DNA of 16,427 nucleotides from Prochlorococcus marinus str. MIT 9215. GTDB lineage: Bacteria > Cyanobacteriota > Cyanobacteriia > PCC-6307 > Cyanobiaceae. The stretch spans positions 1 to 16,427 of the forward strand of contig CATBLW010000111.1 of NCBI GenBank assembly GCA_949486985.1, in the 5' to 3' direction. Under the pieces are notes generated by a model that made no database searches, had not been told where the DNA came from, and saw only the letters and a program-made list of their open reading frames with translations. Of the stretch, positions 7,258-13,875 are shown piece after piece; position 1 is the stretch's first letter; every line of letters starts with the position of its first letter. The position numbers and the translations under genes were made by a program.

Positions 7258-7301
7258 TCGGCTGGAGTTAATTGGCTTGAGTTAAGTGGCTGGGGTTGAG
7301 A
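7246..7301 (+). repeat. Four-unit 14-bp tandem repeat across the ribE stop codon
   Basis: Four consecutive 14-base units: GGCTGGAGCTAATC (7246), GGCTGGAGTTAATT (7260), GGCTTGAGTTAAGT (7274) and GGCTGGGGTTGAGA (7288). Neighbouring units 1-2 and 2-3 differ at two or three positions; the last unit is more diverged. The first unit contains the ribE stop TAA. Each unit has a stop triplet at the same place (TAA 7255, 7269, 7283; TGA 7297). Because 14 is not a multiple of 3, stops occur in all three forward frames within 45 bases. Confidence 0.9.
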
Positions 7302-7391
7302 GTTTTCCTGGTTAGGTGAGAGATCTTAAAAATCGTGGCCGAAACAAATGGCCATCAATAGTGTTCAGAAGTTGTTCAATCTGAACCTTTA
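7302..7391. promoter_or_regulatory. Intergenic segment before the HdeD-like gene, with two small inverted repeats
   Basis: TGGCC (7336-7340) pairs with GGCCA (7350-7354) over a 9-base loop. On the + strand no T-tract follows; on the - strand ATTTTTAA follows, but no - strand gene needs a terminator here. GTTCAG (7363-7368) pairs with CTGAAC (7381-7386) just ahead of ATG 7392, where it could act as an operator or mask the start. There is no clear Shine-Dalgarno. Function is not established. Confidence 0.35.
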
Positions 7392-7982
7392 ATGACCGTT
7401 GATGATCGTCCGGACTCATTGGCCACCTTCAAAGCCTTTGCCATGGCAGAAGGTGTCTTGTTGATCGTTTTGGGCGTACTTGCTCTGATCTTTCCCGTGG
7501 TTGCATCCTTCTGGACGACGGGAGTGATTGCCGTGCTGTTTCTTGTTGGTGGAATTGTCGGCTGGATCAGCAACCTTGCACGCTCCGCTCGCATGGCTCG
7601 CTGGGTGATTTTCAGCCGCCTGGTTGTTTCAACCTTGTCTCTGGTTGCTGGTGCCTGGATGCTTTCAAATTTCCGCAATCCTGAGGAAGCAGCAGCTCAG
7701 GTGGCGACCTTGGCCCTGGCTATTGGCATCGTGTTCTTGGCAGAAGGCCTCGTGGCATTTTTTACGGGATTGGCTCATAGCAAGAACGCTGGCTCTGGCT
7801 GGGCTATTGCCAATGGGGTGATCACCTTCATCCTTGGCCTGTTGATCTTGACGATGAAGTTCTGGGGCTTGTTATGGGTTCTTGGCGTATTGGTTGGTAT
7901 TAGCTTCTTGTTTAGTGGAATTGATCTGATTGGTTTCAGCTCAAGCCTTCACGATGACAACCAGCCACCAGCTGCAGCTTGA
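7392..7982 (+). CDS. HdeD-like (DUF308) membrane protein
   Basis: A 196-residue protein with six predicted membrane segments in three pairs (about 16-37, 42-60, 70-91, 103-127, 133-153, 157-176), the pattern of the HdeD/DUF308 family. E. coli HdeD is linked to acid resistance, but the molecular function of the family is unknown and the cyanobacterial role need not be the same. The N-terminus (TVDDRPDSLATFKAF) is short, polar and probably cytoplasmic; the C-terminus is also polar (HDDNQPPAAA). ATG 7392 is the only good start before the first segment. It stands alone between ribE and the opposing cyAbrB gene, and probably has its own promoter in the preceding intergenic stretch. Confidence 0.82.
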   Translation: MTVDDRPDSLATFKAFAMAEGVLLIVLGVLALIFPVVASFWTTGVIAVLFLVGGIVGWISNLARSARMARWVIFSRLVVSTLSLVAGAWMLSNFRNPEEAAAQVATLALAIGIVFLAEGLVAFFTGLAHSKNAGSGWAIANGVITFILGLLILTMKFWGLLWVLGVLVGISFLFSGIDLIGFSSSLHDDNQPPAAA

Positions 7983-7988
7983 AACGTT

Positions 7989-8015
7989 TGGGGAGAGTCG
8001 ATTCAGGCCTCCCCA
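7989..8015. terminator. Possible bidirectional terminator hairpin between convergent genes
   Basis: TGGGGAG (7989-7995) pairs perfectly with CTCCCCA (8009-8015) over a 13-base loop, in the 41-base gap between convergent stop codons. It is GC-rich, as terminators are, but no T-tract directly follows on either strand; the nearest run of T on the + strand is about 20 bases on (8035-8041). Its role is therefore tentative. Confidence 0.4.
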
Positions 8016-8023
8016 TCAATCGA

Positions 8024-8389
8024 TTATTCCTCTGTTTTTTTGTCTTCTAAAGGAAGCAGCCAGATCGAACCAGATTCTTTGCGGATTTCAATCCGGAATT
8101 CTTGACCTGGTTCAAGACCAAGCCTTTTTGTGTAGGCATGGCCAATGAGGAGATTCCCATTGCCATGGACACGCGTACGGAATTCGGCTTGCCGTCCCCT
8201 GGAGGCCCCCCCAGATCCGCCTCCACTAGAAGGAAGCTTGTATCCCTTGGCCTCCACAAGAGCTCGGTAGAAACTCTTGCGTAATACCCTTCCGCTTGGG
8301 CCTACATAGCCACAGCCGCGAGCAATTTCATCCTCGCGACGATTGCTGAGTGACCTCGCTTTGTCGAGCAGTTCTTTACCGACCAGCAT
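8024..8389 (-). CDS. Cyanobacterial AbrB-like transcriptional regulator (cyAbrB)
   Basis: A 121-residue DNA-binding regulator. Cyanobacterial AbrB proteins differ from Bacillus AbrB in carrying the AbrB-type beta-strand DNA-binding domain at the C-terminus behind a conserved N-terminal region. Here the N-terminal part is residues 1-52 (GKELLDKARSLSNRR, then ARGCGY, then FYRALVEAKGY). A Gly/Ser linker follows (55-64). The C-terminal domain (about 68-115) contains RVHGNGNLLIGHAYTKRLGL and a G-x-x-F-x-I-x-I strand. In Synechocystis such proteins act as global regulators of carbon and nitrogen genes and bind DNA broadly. Which of the two cyAbrB clades this belongs to needs an alignment. The gene lies downstream of ctaE on the same strand with a 94-base gap, so it could be read from the cta promoter or its own. 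Confidence 0.9.
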   Translation of the reverse strand: MLVGKELLDKARSLSNRREDEIARGCGYVGPSGRVLRKSFYRALVEAKGYKLPSSGGGSGGASRGRQAEFRTRVHGNGNLLIGHAYTKRLGLEPGQEFRIEIRKESGSIWLLPLEDKKTEE

Positions 8390-8483
8390 TTCGCCAGTAT
8401 TTAGTTGTACAAATTCTGACGAGTTCTTTTAATTGTGGCAAGGGATTGCTTGAAATTCCCTCATTTTTGATCGAGATTGTCGT
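8390..8483 (-). promoter_or_regulatory. Intergenic region, ctaE end / cyAbrB start
   Basis: 94 bases. It contains the 8-bp palindrome TTGTACAA (8405-8412), about 16 bases upstream of the cyAbrB start, and an imperfect inverted repeat AGGGATT (8441-8447) with AATTCCCT (8454-8461). The latter could be the 3' hairpin of the cta transcript but lacks a T-tract on the - strand. The palindrome could be an operator, including for autoregulation, but nothing here proves it. Confidence 0.3.
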
Positions 8484-9089
8484 CTAGAGAAGGTAGAGGA
8501 TGATGAACAAAATCACCCAGATGCCATCCACGAAGTGCCAATAGAGCTCTGCCGCTTCCAAAGGGAATTGATTGTGACTTGTGATACGACCACCGGGTGA
8601 ACGTGACTGCCACCACACAATCAGAATCATGATCGCTCCAAGGGTGACGTGAAGCCCGTGGAATCCTGTTACCGCATAGAAGGTGCTGGCATAAAGGTTG
8701 TCAGTTAGGCCAAAGGGCAGGGTGAAGTATTCCACCATTTGACTGGCAAGAAACGCGATCCCTAGGCCAGCAGTGATCAGTAGCCAGCGTTGACATCTTG
8801 CAGACTCGCTCCGTTTCAATGCCTGACCGGCGCGATGGAAAGTGGCGCTACTCACAAGCAGTAGCACGGTATTGATGGTGGGGAGAGGCAGCTCGAGCTC
8901 GTAGATCGCGTCGGGCATCAGTGGATTGACGGCCCGGAAAGTCAGATAAGCAGCGAAAAAACCTGCAAAGGTCATCCCATCCGCCACAAGGAATGTGGCG
9001 AGTCCAAACATGCGATGGTCTTGATGGTGCTCGTCGGCGTTGGTCAGACTCTCTTCAGAGCCTTGCTCGATCGGTGTGGTTGTTGTCAT
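8484..9089 (-). CDS. ctaE: Cytochrome c oxidase subunit III
   Basis: Subunit III of the aa3-type cytochrome c oxidase; it stabilises subunit I and its proton uptake but holds no redox centre. The 201-residue form with five membrane segments is usual for bacterial subunits that lack the first two helices of the seven-helix mitochondrial form. Family blocks: FLASQMVEYF with Glu120, then STFYAVTGFHGLHV, then AAELYWHFVDGIWVILF at the C-terminus. The first 25 residues are polar with His21, His22 and His25. ATG 9089 overlaps the ctaD stop by 4 bases (ATGA), so it is the last gene of the ctaC-ctaD-ctaE unit and probably translationally coupled. Confidence 0.97.
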   Translation of the reverse strand: MTTTTPIEQGSEESLTNADEHHQDHRMFGLATFLVADGMTFAGFFAAYLTFRAVNPLMPDAIYELELPLPTINTVLLLVSSATFHRAGQALKRSESARCQRWLLITAGLGIAFLASQMVEYFTLPFGLTDNLYASTFYAVTGFHGLHVTLGAIMILIVWWQSRSPGGRITSHNQFPLEAAELYWHFVDGIWVILFIILYLL

Positions 9090-10756
9090 TGGCCGTTGGT
9101 CCAGAGGTCACGGCCACTGGTTGCGGCCAGGTCGAGTTGGTCTGCGGGTACGCCATAGCCATAGGGCTCGGTAACCAGTGGTGCCTCACCGGTCCAATTC
9201 TCAACAGGTGGAGGCGAACTGGTGAGCCATTCAGGTGTGAGTGCATTCCAGGGATTGTCGCCGGCAATGCGACCCTTGAAGGCACTTTGCACGACGTTGA
9301 AGAGGAAGGGGAGCGTGCTGATGGCCATCAGCAAGGCTCCGACACTGCTGAGTTGATTAACGAAAGCGAATTGAGGGTCGTATTCCGCGACGCGTCTCGG
9401 CATTCCATAGAGGCCAAGCCAATGTTGTGGTGCAAAGCAGAGATTGAAGCCGACAAAAGTCAGTAGAAAATGAAGACGTCCAAGGTCTTCATTGAGCATT
9501 CGGCCCGTAAATTTTGGATACCAGTGGTAGATCGAGGCAAAGATTACAAATACAGATCCGCCGTAAACGATGTAGTGAAAGTGGGCCACGACAAAATAGG
9601 TGTCGTGAACATGAATATCGAATGGAACCTGAGCAAGAGCAACGCCTGTAATCCCACCAAAAACGAAGTTAAGGATGAACCCACAGGAGAACAGCACGGC
9701 ACTGTTGAGGGTTATTCGACCTCCCCAGAGAGTCGCAAGCCAGTTGAAGAATTTGATGCCAGTGGGGACAGCAATGAATGAGGTCGCGATTGTGAAAAAG
9801 AGGCGCATCCATGGCGGCGTACCGCTGGTGAACATGTGGTGTGCCCAGACAACCAAGCCGAGAACAACGATGGCCATAATTGAGTAGACCATTGTGACGT
9901 AGCCAAACAATGGCTTGCGGCAGTGAACAGGAAGGATTTCGCTGACCAAGCCGAAGGCAGGCAGCACCATGATGTAAACAGCTGGATGAGAATAAAACCA
10001 GAACAGGTGTTGATAGACCACTGCATTACCACCCATGCTTGGGTTGAAAAAACCTGTATGAGCAACAATGTCGAAACTCAATAAAATAAGGGTTCCAGCC
10101 AGAACTGGTGTGGAGAGAACAACAAGAATGCTGGTACCTAGCATTGCCCAGCAATACATTGGTAGTTGCATCAGCTTCAGTCCAGGTCGCCGCATCTTTA
10201 ATATTGTTGCGATGAAATTAATGCCGCCAAAGATTGAACTGCCGCCTAGAAATAAAACACTCAAAATCCAGATTATTTGTCCTGCTGCAGGCGTGGTGAT
10301 GCTTAAAGGTGGATAGGCCGTCCAGCCTGATTGTGCGGCGCCGGTAATGAAGTAGCTGCTGATCAGCATCAACCCTGCTGGAGGGATCATCCAGAAGGCA
10401 ACAGCATTAAGGCGCGGAAAAGCCATGTCGCGAGCGCCTACGTAGAAGGGTATTAAGTAGTTGCCAAAGGCGCCATTGACTACAGGTACGATCCACAGGA
10501 ATATCATTATCGTCCCGTGGAGAGTTAGGACTTGGTTGTATACATCTCTTGGCATGAAGTCGGATATTGGGCTGGTTAGCTCAATCCGGATGGCACCAGC
10601 AAGAAGGCCTCCTATTAAGTAAAAGATGAAACCACAAACTAAATATTGAAGACCGATAACCTTGTGATCAACGCTGAAGCTGAAATAACGCAGCCAGCCT
10701 GTTGGCTGGAGACGCTCTGCGTGCTGATTGTCGCTAGGAGGGATTGCAATAGTCAT
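9086..10756 (-). CDS. ctaD: Cytochrome c oxidase subunit I
   Basis: Catalytic subunit of the terminal aa3-type oxidase: reduces O2 to water and pumps protons. The 556 residues include twelve predicted membrane helices. Visible ligands: His80 and His394 (low-spin heme a), His392 (heme a3), and His257, His306 and His307 (CuB). Tyr261 is in place for the His-Tyr crosslink. The K-channel lysine is Lys335 (PTGIKFF) and the D-channel entry aspartate is Asp110 (ARDMAFPRLN). Helix VI reads YSHPAVY (255-261) in place of GHPEVY, so the D-channel glutamate is missing and the protein falls in the A2 class of heme-copper oxidases. I chose ATG 10756 because it overlaps the ctaC stop as ATGA; a longer frame to 10873 would add a non-family Arg-rich extension inside ctaC. 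Confidence 0.98.
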   Translation of the reverse strand: MTIAIPPSDNQHAERLQPTGWLRYFSFSVDHKVIGLQYLVCGFIFYLIGGLLAGAIRIELTSPISDFMPRDVYNQVLTLHGTIMIFLWIVPVVNGAFGNYLIPFYVGARDMAFPRLNAVAFWMIPPAGLMLISSYFITGAAQSGWTAYPPLSITTPAAGQIIWILSVLFLGGSSIFGGINFIATILKMRRPGLKLMQLPMYCWAMLGTSILVVLSTPVLAGTLILLSFDIVAHTGFFNPSMGGNAVVYQHLFWFYSHPAVYIMVLPAFGLVSEILPVHCRKPLFGYVTMVYSIMAIVVLGLVVWAHHMFTSGTPPWMRLFFTIATSFIAVPTGIKFFNWLATLWGGRITLNSAVLFSCGFILNFVFGGITGVALAQVPFDIHVHDTYFVVAHFHYIVYGGSVFVIFASIYHWYPKFTGRMLNEDLGRLHFLLTFVGFNLCFAPQHWLGLYGMPRRVAEYDPQFAFVNQLSSVGALLMAISTLPFLFNVVQSAFKGRIAGDNPWNALTPEWLTSSPPPVENWTGEAPLVTEPYGYGVPADQLDLAATSGRDLWTNGQ

Positions 10757-11589
10757 GCTTCTGAAACTGGCGCTTTGGTGTTGTTTGTTAGCCAGGTGTC
10801 GAAATCTTCTGGGTCTTCGACTACCACAGTTGATCGCATTCCTCCGTGGTATGGGCCGCAGAGTTCTGCGCAAACAATCGGATAACGACCTGGCTTGGTT
10901 GGCGTGAAGTTCAACACTGTTGGTTGGCCAGGAATAACATCTTGTTTGATGCGGAATTCAGGTACCCAGAAGGCATGAATCACATCTTTTGCTTCCATCT
11001 TTAGGCTTACAGGACGACCTGCAGGCACATGAAGTTCGCCTGCCATGATGTCCTCTTTTGGGTAGTGGAATAGGAATGCAAACTGCATGGCTGTGACCTC
11101 AATAGGCACAGGCAGTAGTCCTGTCTCTGAGCCTGATTGAGAACTGCTGGAGCCAATGCCTCCCCATACTTCCTCCCCGGCAACCATCGAATGATGATCA
11201 TGGGCGGAATGACTAAGAGGAGCCATTCCACCCATGCGGTCGTAGATGTCGAAGCTGTAGAGCCCAACAAATAAAACGACAAAGGCTGGAACGGCTGTCC
11301 AGAAGATTTCTAGAGGCAGATTGCCTTCAATCGCGAGTCCGTCCCCAAGTTGACCTGAGCGTCGACGGAATTGGATCAGGCTGAAGACAAGAACTCCAAG
11401 AATGCCTAGGAAAAGGATCGCTCCAATGCTGAACAGAACCCGAAAGAGCTCGTCGTAGACAGACGCGTTCGCGCTGGCGTCAACAGGGAGAAGATTGACG
11501 TTTTGTCCAATCCAAAGGCCTCCAAGAACGAGGACCATGCCCACCACCAACGTGATGATGGCTGAGGGAATTGGCAAGGAATGCCTCAC
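10753..11589 (-). CDS. ctaC: Cytochrome c oxidase subunit II
   Basis: Receives electrons from a soluble carrier at the CuA centre and passes them to subunit I. The 278 residues have two membrane helices (about 8-28 and 49-73, with a third hydrophobic stretch at 95-112) and a C-terminal cupredoxin domain. All CuA ligands are present: His205 (DVIHAFWVPEF), Cys240, Glu242, Cys244, His248 and Met251. The aromatic patch that is normally WYW in mitochondrial and Paracoccus subunits is Phe170-Ala171-Phe172. A His-rich segment (His127, 130, 132, 133) sits between the membrane part and the cupredoxin domain. The start is GTG 11589, or TTG 11577 with GAGG 6 bases upstream, which would give the family-like MPIPSA. 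It is the first gene of ctaC-ctaD-ctaE and diverges from ctaA. Confidence 0.97.
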   Translation of the reverse strand: MRHSLPIPSAIITLVVGMVLVLGGLWIGQNVNLLPVDASANASVYDELFRVLFSIGAILFLGILGVLVFSLIQFRRRSGQLGDGLAIEGNLPLEIFWTAVPAFVVLFVGLYSFDIYDRMGGMAPLSHSAHDHHSMVAGEEVWGGIGSSSSQSGSETGLLPVPIEVTAMQFAFLFHYPKEDIMAGELHVPAGRPVSLKMEAKDVIHAFWVPEFRIKQDVIPGQPTVLNFTPTKPGRYPIVCAELCGPYHGGMRSTVVVEDPEDFDTWLTNNTKAPVSEA

Positions 11590-11875
11590 AGGTTCAGTTC
11601 AGGCTATGGAATTCAATCCGCCGCACCATGCAGGGATTGTTAAGGGGATGTGAAATCTGAATGGAGCCTCTGTGGCGCAATGCATTAGAGCGATGGATAG
11701 GTGTGATCAGCGTCGGCATCTGTCAGGAATAGATGATGTATGGCCTTTTGTGATGTGCAGATGTGCACATCACGTGACGCTCCACATTTGATCGCTACGT
11801 TCCAATGAAGATCCTTTTTGTACTTGGCTGCATTTAGCCCCTTACTCTTTTCGTGATCAATTTTATCGTACTAGC
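11590..11875. promoter_or_regulatory. Divergent control region between ctaC and ctaA
   Basis: A 286-base non-coding stretch, the longest in the window, that must hold the promoters for both the oxidase genes (leftward) and the heme A genes (rightward). It contains the perfect inverted repeat at 11750-11773, annotated separately. Around it lie CACGTG (11771-11776) and TGTGCACA (11762-11769). Directly before the ctaC start are two TGAAC copies on the - strand. I found no convincing -35/-10 pair, NtcA site (GTA-N8-TAC) or RNA gene. Confidence 0.6.
11750..11773. promoter_or_regulatory. Perfect 9-bp inverted repeat, candidate operator
   Basis: GTGATGTGC (11750-11758) and GCACATCAC (11765-11773) are exact reverse complements with a 6-base spacer. 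A 24-base palindrome of this form suits a dimeric regulator that would see about two helical turns. It lies 103 bases before the ctaA start and 161 bases before the ctaC start, so it could serve either unit. There is no T-tract after it, which argues against a terminator. The protein that binds it is unknown. Confidence 0.55.
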
Positions 11876-12802
11876 GTGATACTGTCCTCTTCTCAGGTTC
11901 GCTGGCGCCTTGCTCAGTTGGCTGCCCATTTGGTTGTTGCTCTGATTGCTTTGGTGGTGATCGGTGGTGCGACCCGGGTTATGGAAGCGGGCCTTGCTTG
12001 TCCTGATTGGCCTCTTTGCTATGGCGTTTTACTTCCTGGGCGCCAGATGAATGTTCAGGTCTTTCTTGAGTGGTTTCATCGCCTTGATGCCTTTGTCGTT
12101 GGCATCGCGCTCTTGGTTCAACTTGCCGCAGCGTTTCTCTGGCGATCACGTTTGCCTGCTTGGCTTCCATGGGTCAGTGCTGGCTTGGTCGCGCTTGTCG
12201 TTCTTCAGGGAGGTCTCGGAGCTCTAACTGTTCTTCAGCTTTTGCCTTCTGGTGTGGTGACGGCTCATTTGGCTTTAGCTCTGACCATGGTTGCGGTGGT
12301 AAGTGGTCTGTCTCAGCGTTTGCTTGCATCCCCTGGCAAGGCCTCTCCTGTTTGGTGGCGGTTGATGGGTGGCGGAGCCTTGGTGGCTGTGATTGGTCAG
12401 TGTCTGCTTGGGGGACGTATGGCTACCTCTTGGTCGGCTCAGCGATGTCTGAATGGCAGTGGCCCGGCTTGCCAATGGCTCCATTTGCATCGCAGTTCTG
12501 CCGCTCCGGTTGGATTGTGTGTCTTGTTGTTTGTGGTCACTGCTCTTGTTGCCGGTGGATGGCCGCGGCGCCAATGGCCTTTTTTGCTGTCTGTTCTGGT
12601 GCTCGTCGTTGTTCAGTTCAGTCTTGGATTGCTCACCATGCGCCTCGGCTTATCCCAACCCTTGGTGACAGTGGGGCATCAGTTGGTTGCCGCTCTGCTT
12701 GTGGCTTTGCTTTCGGCCCTCATTTTTCGAAGCCCGGAAGCTGAATCCTCGGAGCGACCCGTAGTTGTTGAAGCCTCTTCTTTGGAGCCCTGTCATGGTT
12801 AG
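11876..12802 (+). CDS. ctaA: Heme A synthase
   Basis: COX15/CtaA family: oxidises the C8 methyl of heme O to a formyl group, giving heme A for cytochrome oxidase. The 308 residues have eight predicted membrane helices in two four-helix halves. Conserved residues: Glu65 and His68 (EWFHR), His131 (TAHLAL), His203/His205 (WLHLHR) and His268 (GHQL). Cysteine pairs Cys42/Cys48 and Cys191/Cys199 occupy the two outer loops where Bacillus CtaA has its pairs. The start is GTG 11876, with no clear Shine-Dalgarno; no other start lies close before the first helix, so it is only moderately certain. The 3' end overlaps ctaB by 8 bases. The gene diverges from the oxidase structural genes, so cofactor and apoenzyme supply may be coordinated. 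Confidence 0.96.
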   Translation: MILSSSQVRWRLAQLAAHLVVALIALVVIGGATRVMEAGLACPDWPLCYGVLLPGRQMNVQVFLEWFHRLDAFVVGIALLVQLAAAFLWRSRLPAWLPWVSAGLVALVVLQGGLGALTVLQLLPSGVVTAHLALALTMVAVVSGLSQRLLASPGKASPVWWRLMGGGALVAVIGQCLLGGRMATSWSAQRCLNGSGPACQWLHLHRSSAAPVGLCVLLFVVTALVAGGWPRRQWPFLLSVLVLVVVQFSLGLLTMRLGLSQPLVTVGHQLVAALLVALLSALIFRSPEAESSERPVVVEASSLEPCHG

Positions 12803-13796
12803 TTCAACTCCAGAGATGCTTCAGGGCGGTGTCAGCAGGGATGAGGTTGTCCCTTCTCGAAAACGCATCAAGCTGCCGCCTTGGCTTGAAGTTGCCAAGC
12901 CACGTTTGATCCCTTTGCTTCTGGCAACGACTCTTGGAGGTATGGCCCTTTCTGAGGGTTGGCCTCTTTCCTCTCCACGGTTGGTGTGCACCCTGGGTGG
13001 TGGTGCGTTGTTCGCCGCTGCGGCTGGTGTCCTCAACTGCTTGTGGGAGCAGGATCTCGATGGACGGATGCAACGAACAAGTGGGCGAGCCCTGCCTTCT
13101 GGGCGGTTGTCTCCGACGGCTGCATTCGCAGGCGCGATCTCCTGCACCTTGGCAGCGGCAGCTTTGTTGGTTAGTGGTGTGAACTGCCTTGCAGCTGGTT
13201 TGTCGTTGCTGGGCCTATGCAGTTATGTGTTGCTGTATACGGCATTGTTGAAGCCACGTACACCACAAAACATTGTGATTGGAGGGGTGGCTGGAGCCAT
13301 CCCTCCTCTTGTCGGTGCAGCAGCAGCTACTGGGCATGTCGGTCTTAGTGGTTGGTGGTTGTTCGCCCTTGTCATGGTCTGGACGCCTGCTCATTTCTGG
13401 GCCCTAGCCTTGTTGCTGAAAGACGACTACCAGGCTGTAGGCATCCCGATGCTTCCAGTTGTTAAAGGTCCAGTGGTGACGGCTCGGGCCATTGCTCGCT
13501 ATGGCTGGGCCACTGTTCTGCTGAGCATTTTTGGTGTTTGGGCGCTTCCTGAAGGTGGGTTGCTCTATGGCCTTTTGGTTGTTCCTTTTAATGCCCGTTT
13601 GCTTCAGTTGGTTCACCGTTTGGGAGCAGCCCCTGAGGATCTTGGTTGCGCCAAGGGCTTGTTCCGTTGGTCGATTCTCTACATGTTTGGTATTTGCCTT
13701 CTGCTGGTGTTAAGCCGTCTCCCTAGGGCCGCTCAGTTTGATATTCAGACTTGGGAGCTTATGCAGCAAGTCGCAACCCTATGGCAGTTGCAATGA
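12795..13796 (+). CDS. ctaB: Protoheme IX farnesyltransferase (heme O synthase)
   Basis: UbiA-family prenyltransferase that adds farnesyl to protoheme IX to make heme O, the substrate of CtaA. The 333 residues include about nine membrane helices. The first Asp-rich motif is N81-C-L-W-E-Q-D-L-D, followed by M92-x-R-T; Glu85 replaces the first Asp of the usual motif. A second conserved block is LLKDDYQAVGIPMLPVV (207-223), and LLKPRTPQNIVIGGVAGAIP (151-170) lies between. I chose ATG 12795 because GGAG lies about 8 bases upstream; a TTG at 12765 would add ten unlikely residues. The gene overlaps ctaA by 8 bases and ends at a terminator-like hairpin, so ctaA-ctaB is a complete two-gene unit. Confidence 0.97.
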   Translation: MVSSTPEMLQGGVSRDEVVPSRKRIKLPPWLEVAKPRLIPLLLATTLGGMALSEGWPLSSPRLVCTLGGGALFAAAAGVLNCLWEQDLDGRMQRTSGRALPSGRLSPTAAFAGAISCTLAAAALLVSGVNCLAAGLSLLGLCSYVLLYTALLKPRTPQNIVIGGVAGAIPPLVGAAAATGHVGLSGWWLFALVMVWTPAHFWALALLLKDDYQAVGIPMLPVVKGPVVTARAIARYGWATVLLSIFGVWALPEGGLLYGLLVVPFNARLLQLVHRLGAAPEDLGCAKGLFRWSILYMFGICLLLVLSRLPRAAQFDIQTWELMQQVATLWQLQ

Positions 13797-13815
13797 GCAG
13801 AAAGAAATGGTCAAC

Positions 13816-13852
13816 ATCTAAGCGTTTGCCTCTTTGAGCTGCTTAGATTTTT
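13816..13852 (+). terminator. Rho-independent-type terminator after ctaA-ctaB
   Basis: ATCTAAGC (13816-13823) pairs perfectly with GCTTAGAT (13841-13848), and the final T starts a run of five T (13848-13852). The loop is long (17 bases) and the stem is not very GC-rich, so termination may be partial. It lies 20 bases after the ctaB stop and 24 bases before the ABC ATPase start, and suggests that the exporter genes are at least partly a separate unit. Confidence 0.65.
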
Positions 13853-13875
13853 AGTACTCGCGAGAGCAAGCCTCG

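Noticed and set aside
7336..7354. Hairpin followed by T-run on the - strand, as an antisense-transcript terminator
   Set aside because: The stem is only 5 bp and no - strand gene or promoter is visible that would need it.
10757..10873. 39-residue N-terminal extension of CtaD
   Set aside because: Arg-rich, non-family sequence lying inside ctaC; the ATGA-coupled start at 10756 fits the family.
11661..11735. A tRNA-like stretch (TGTGGCGCAATGCATTAGAGCG) in the ctaC-ctaA spacer
   Set aside because: It resembles a tRNA D-arm by eye, but there is no matching acceptor stem, no GGTTCGAATCC T-loop and no anticodon arm.
11749..11774. CRP/NtcA-type site at the inverted repeat
   Set aside because: The half-sites and spacing fit neither TGTGA-N6-TCACA nor GTA-N8-TAC.
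12160..12744. 194-codon frame inside ctaA in another phase
   Set aside because: Cys/Trp/Ser-rich translation typical of an out-of-frame reading; ctaA has all its conserved His and Cys residues.
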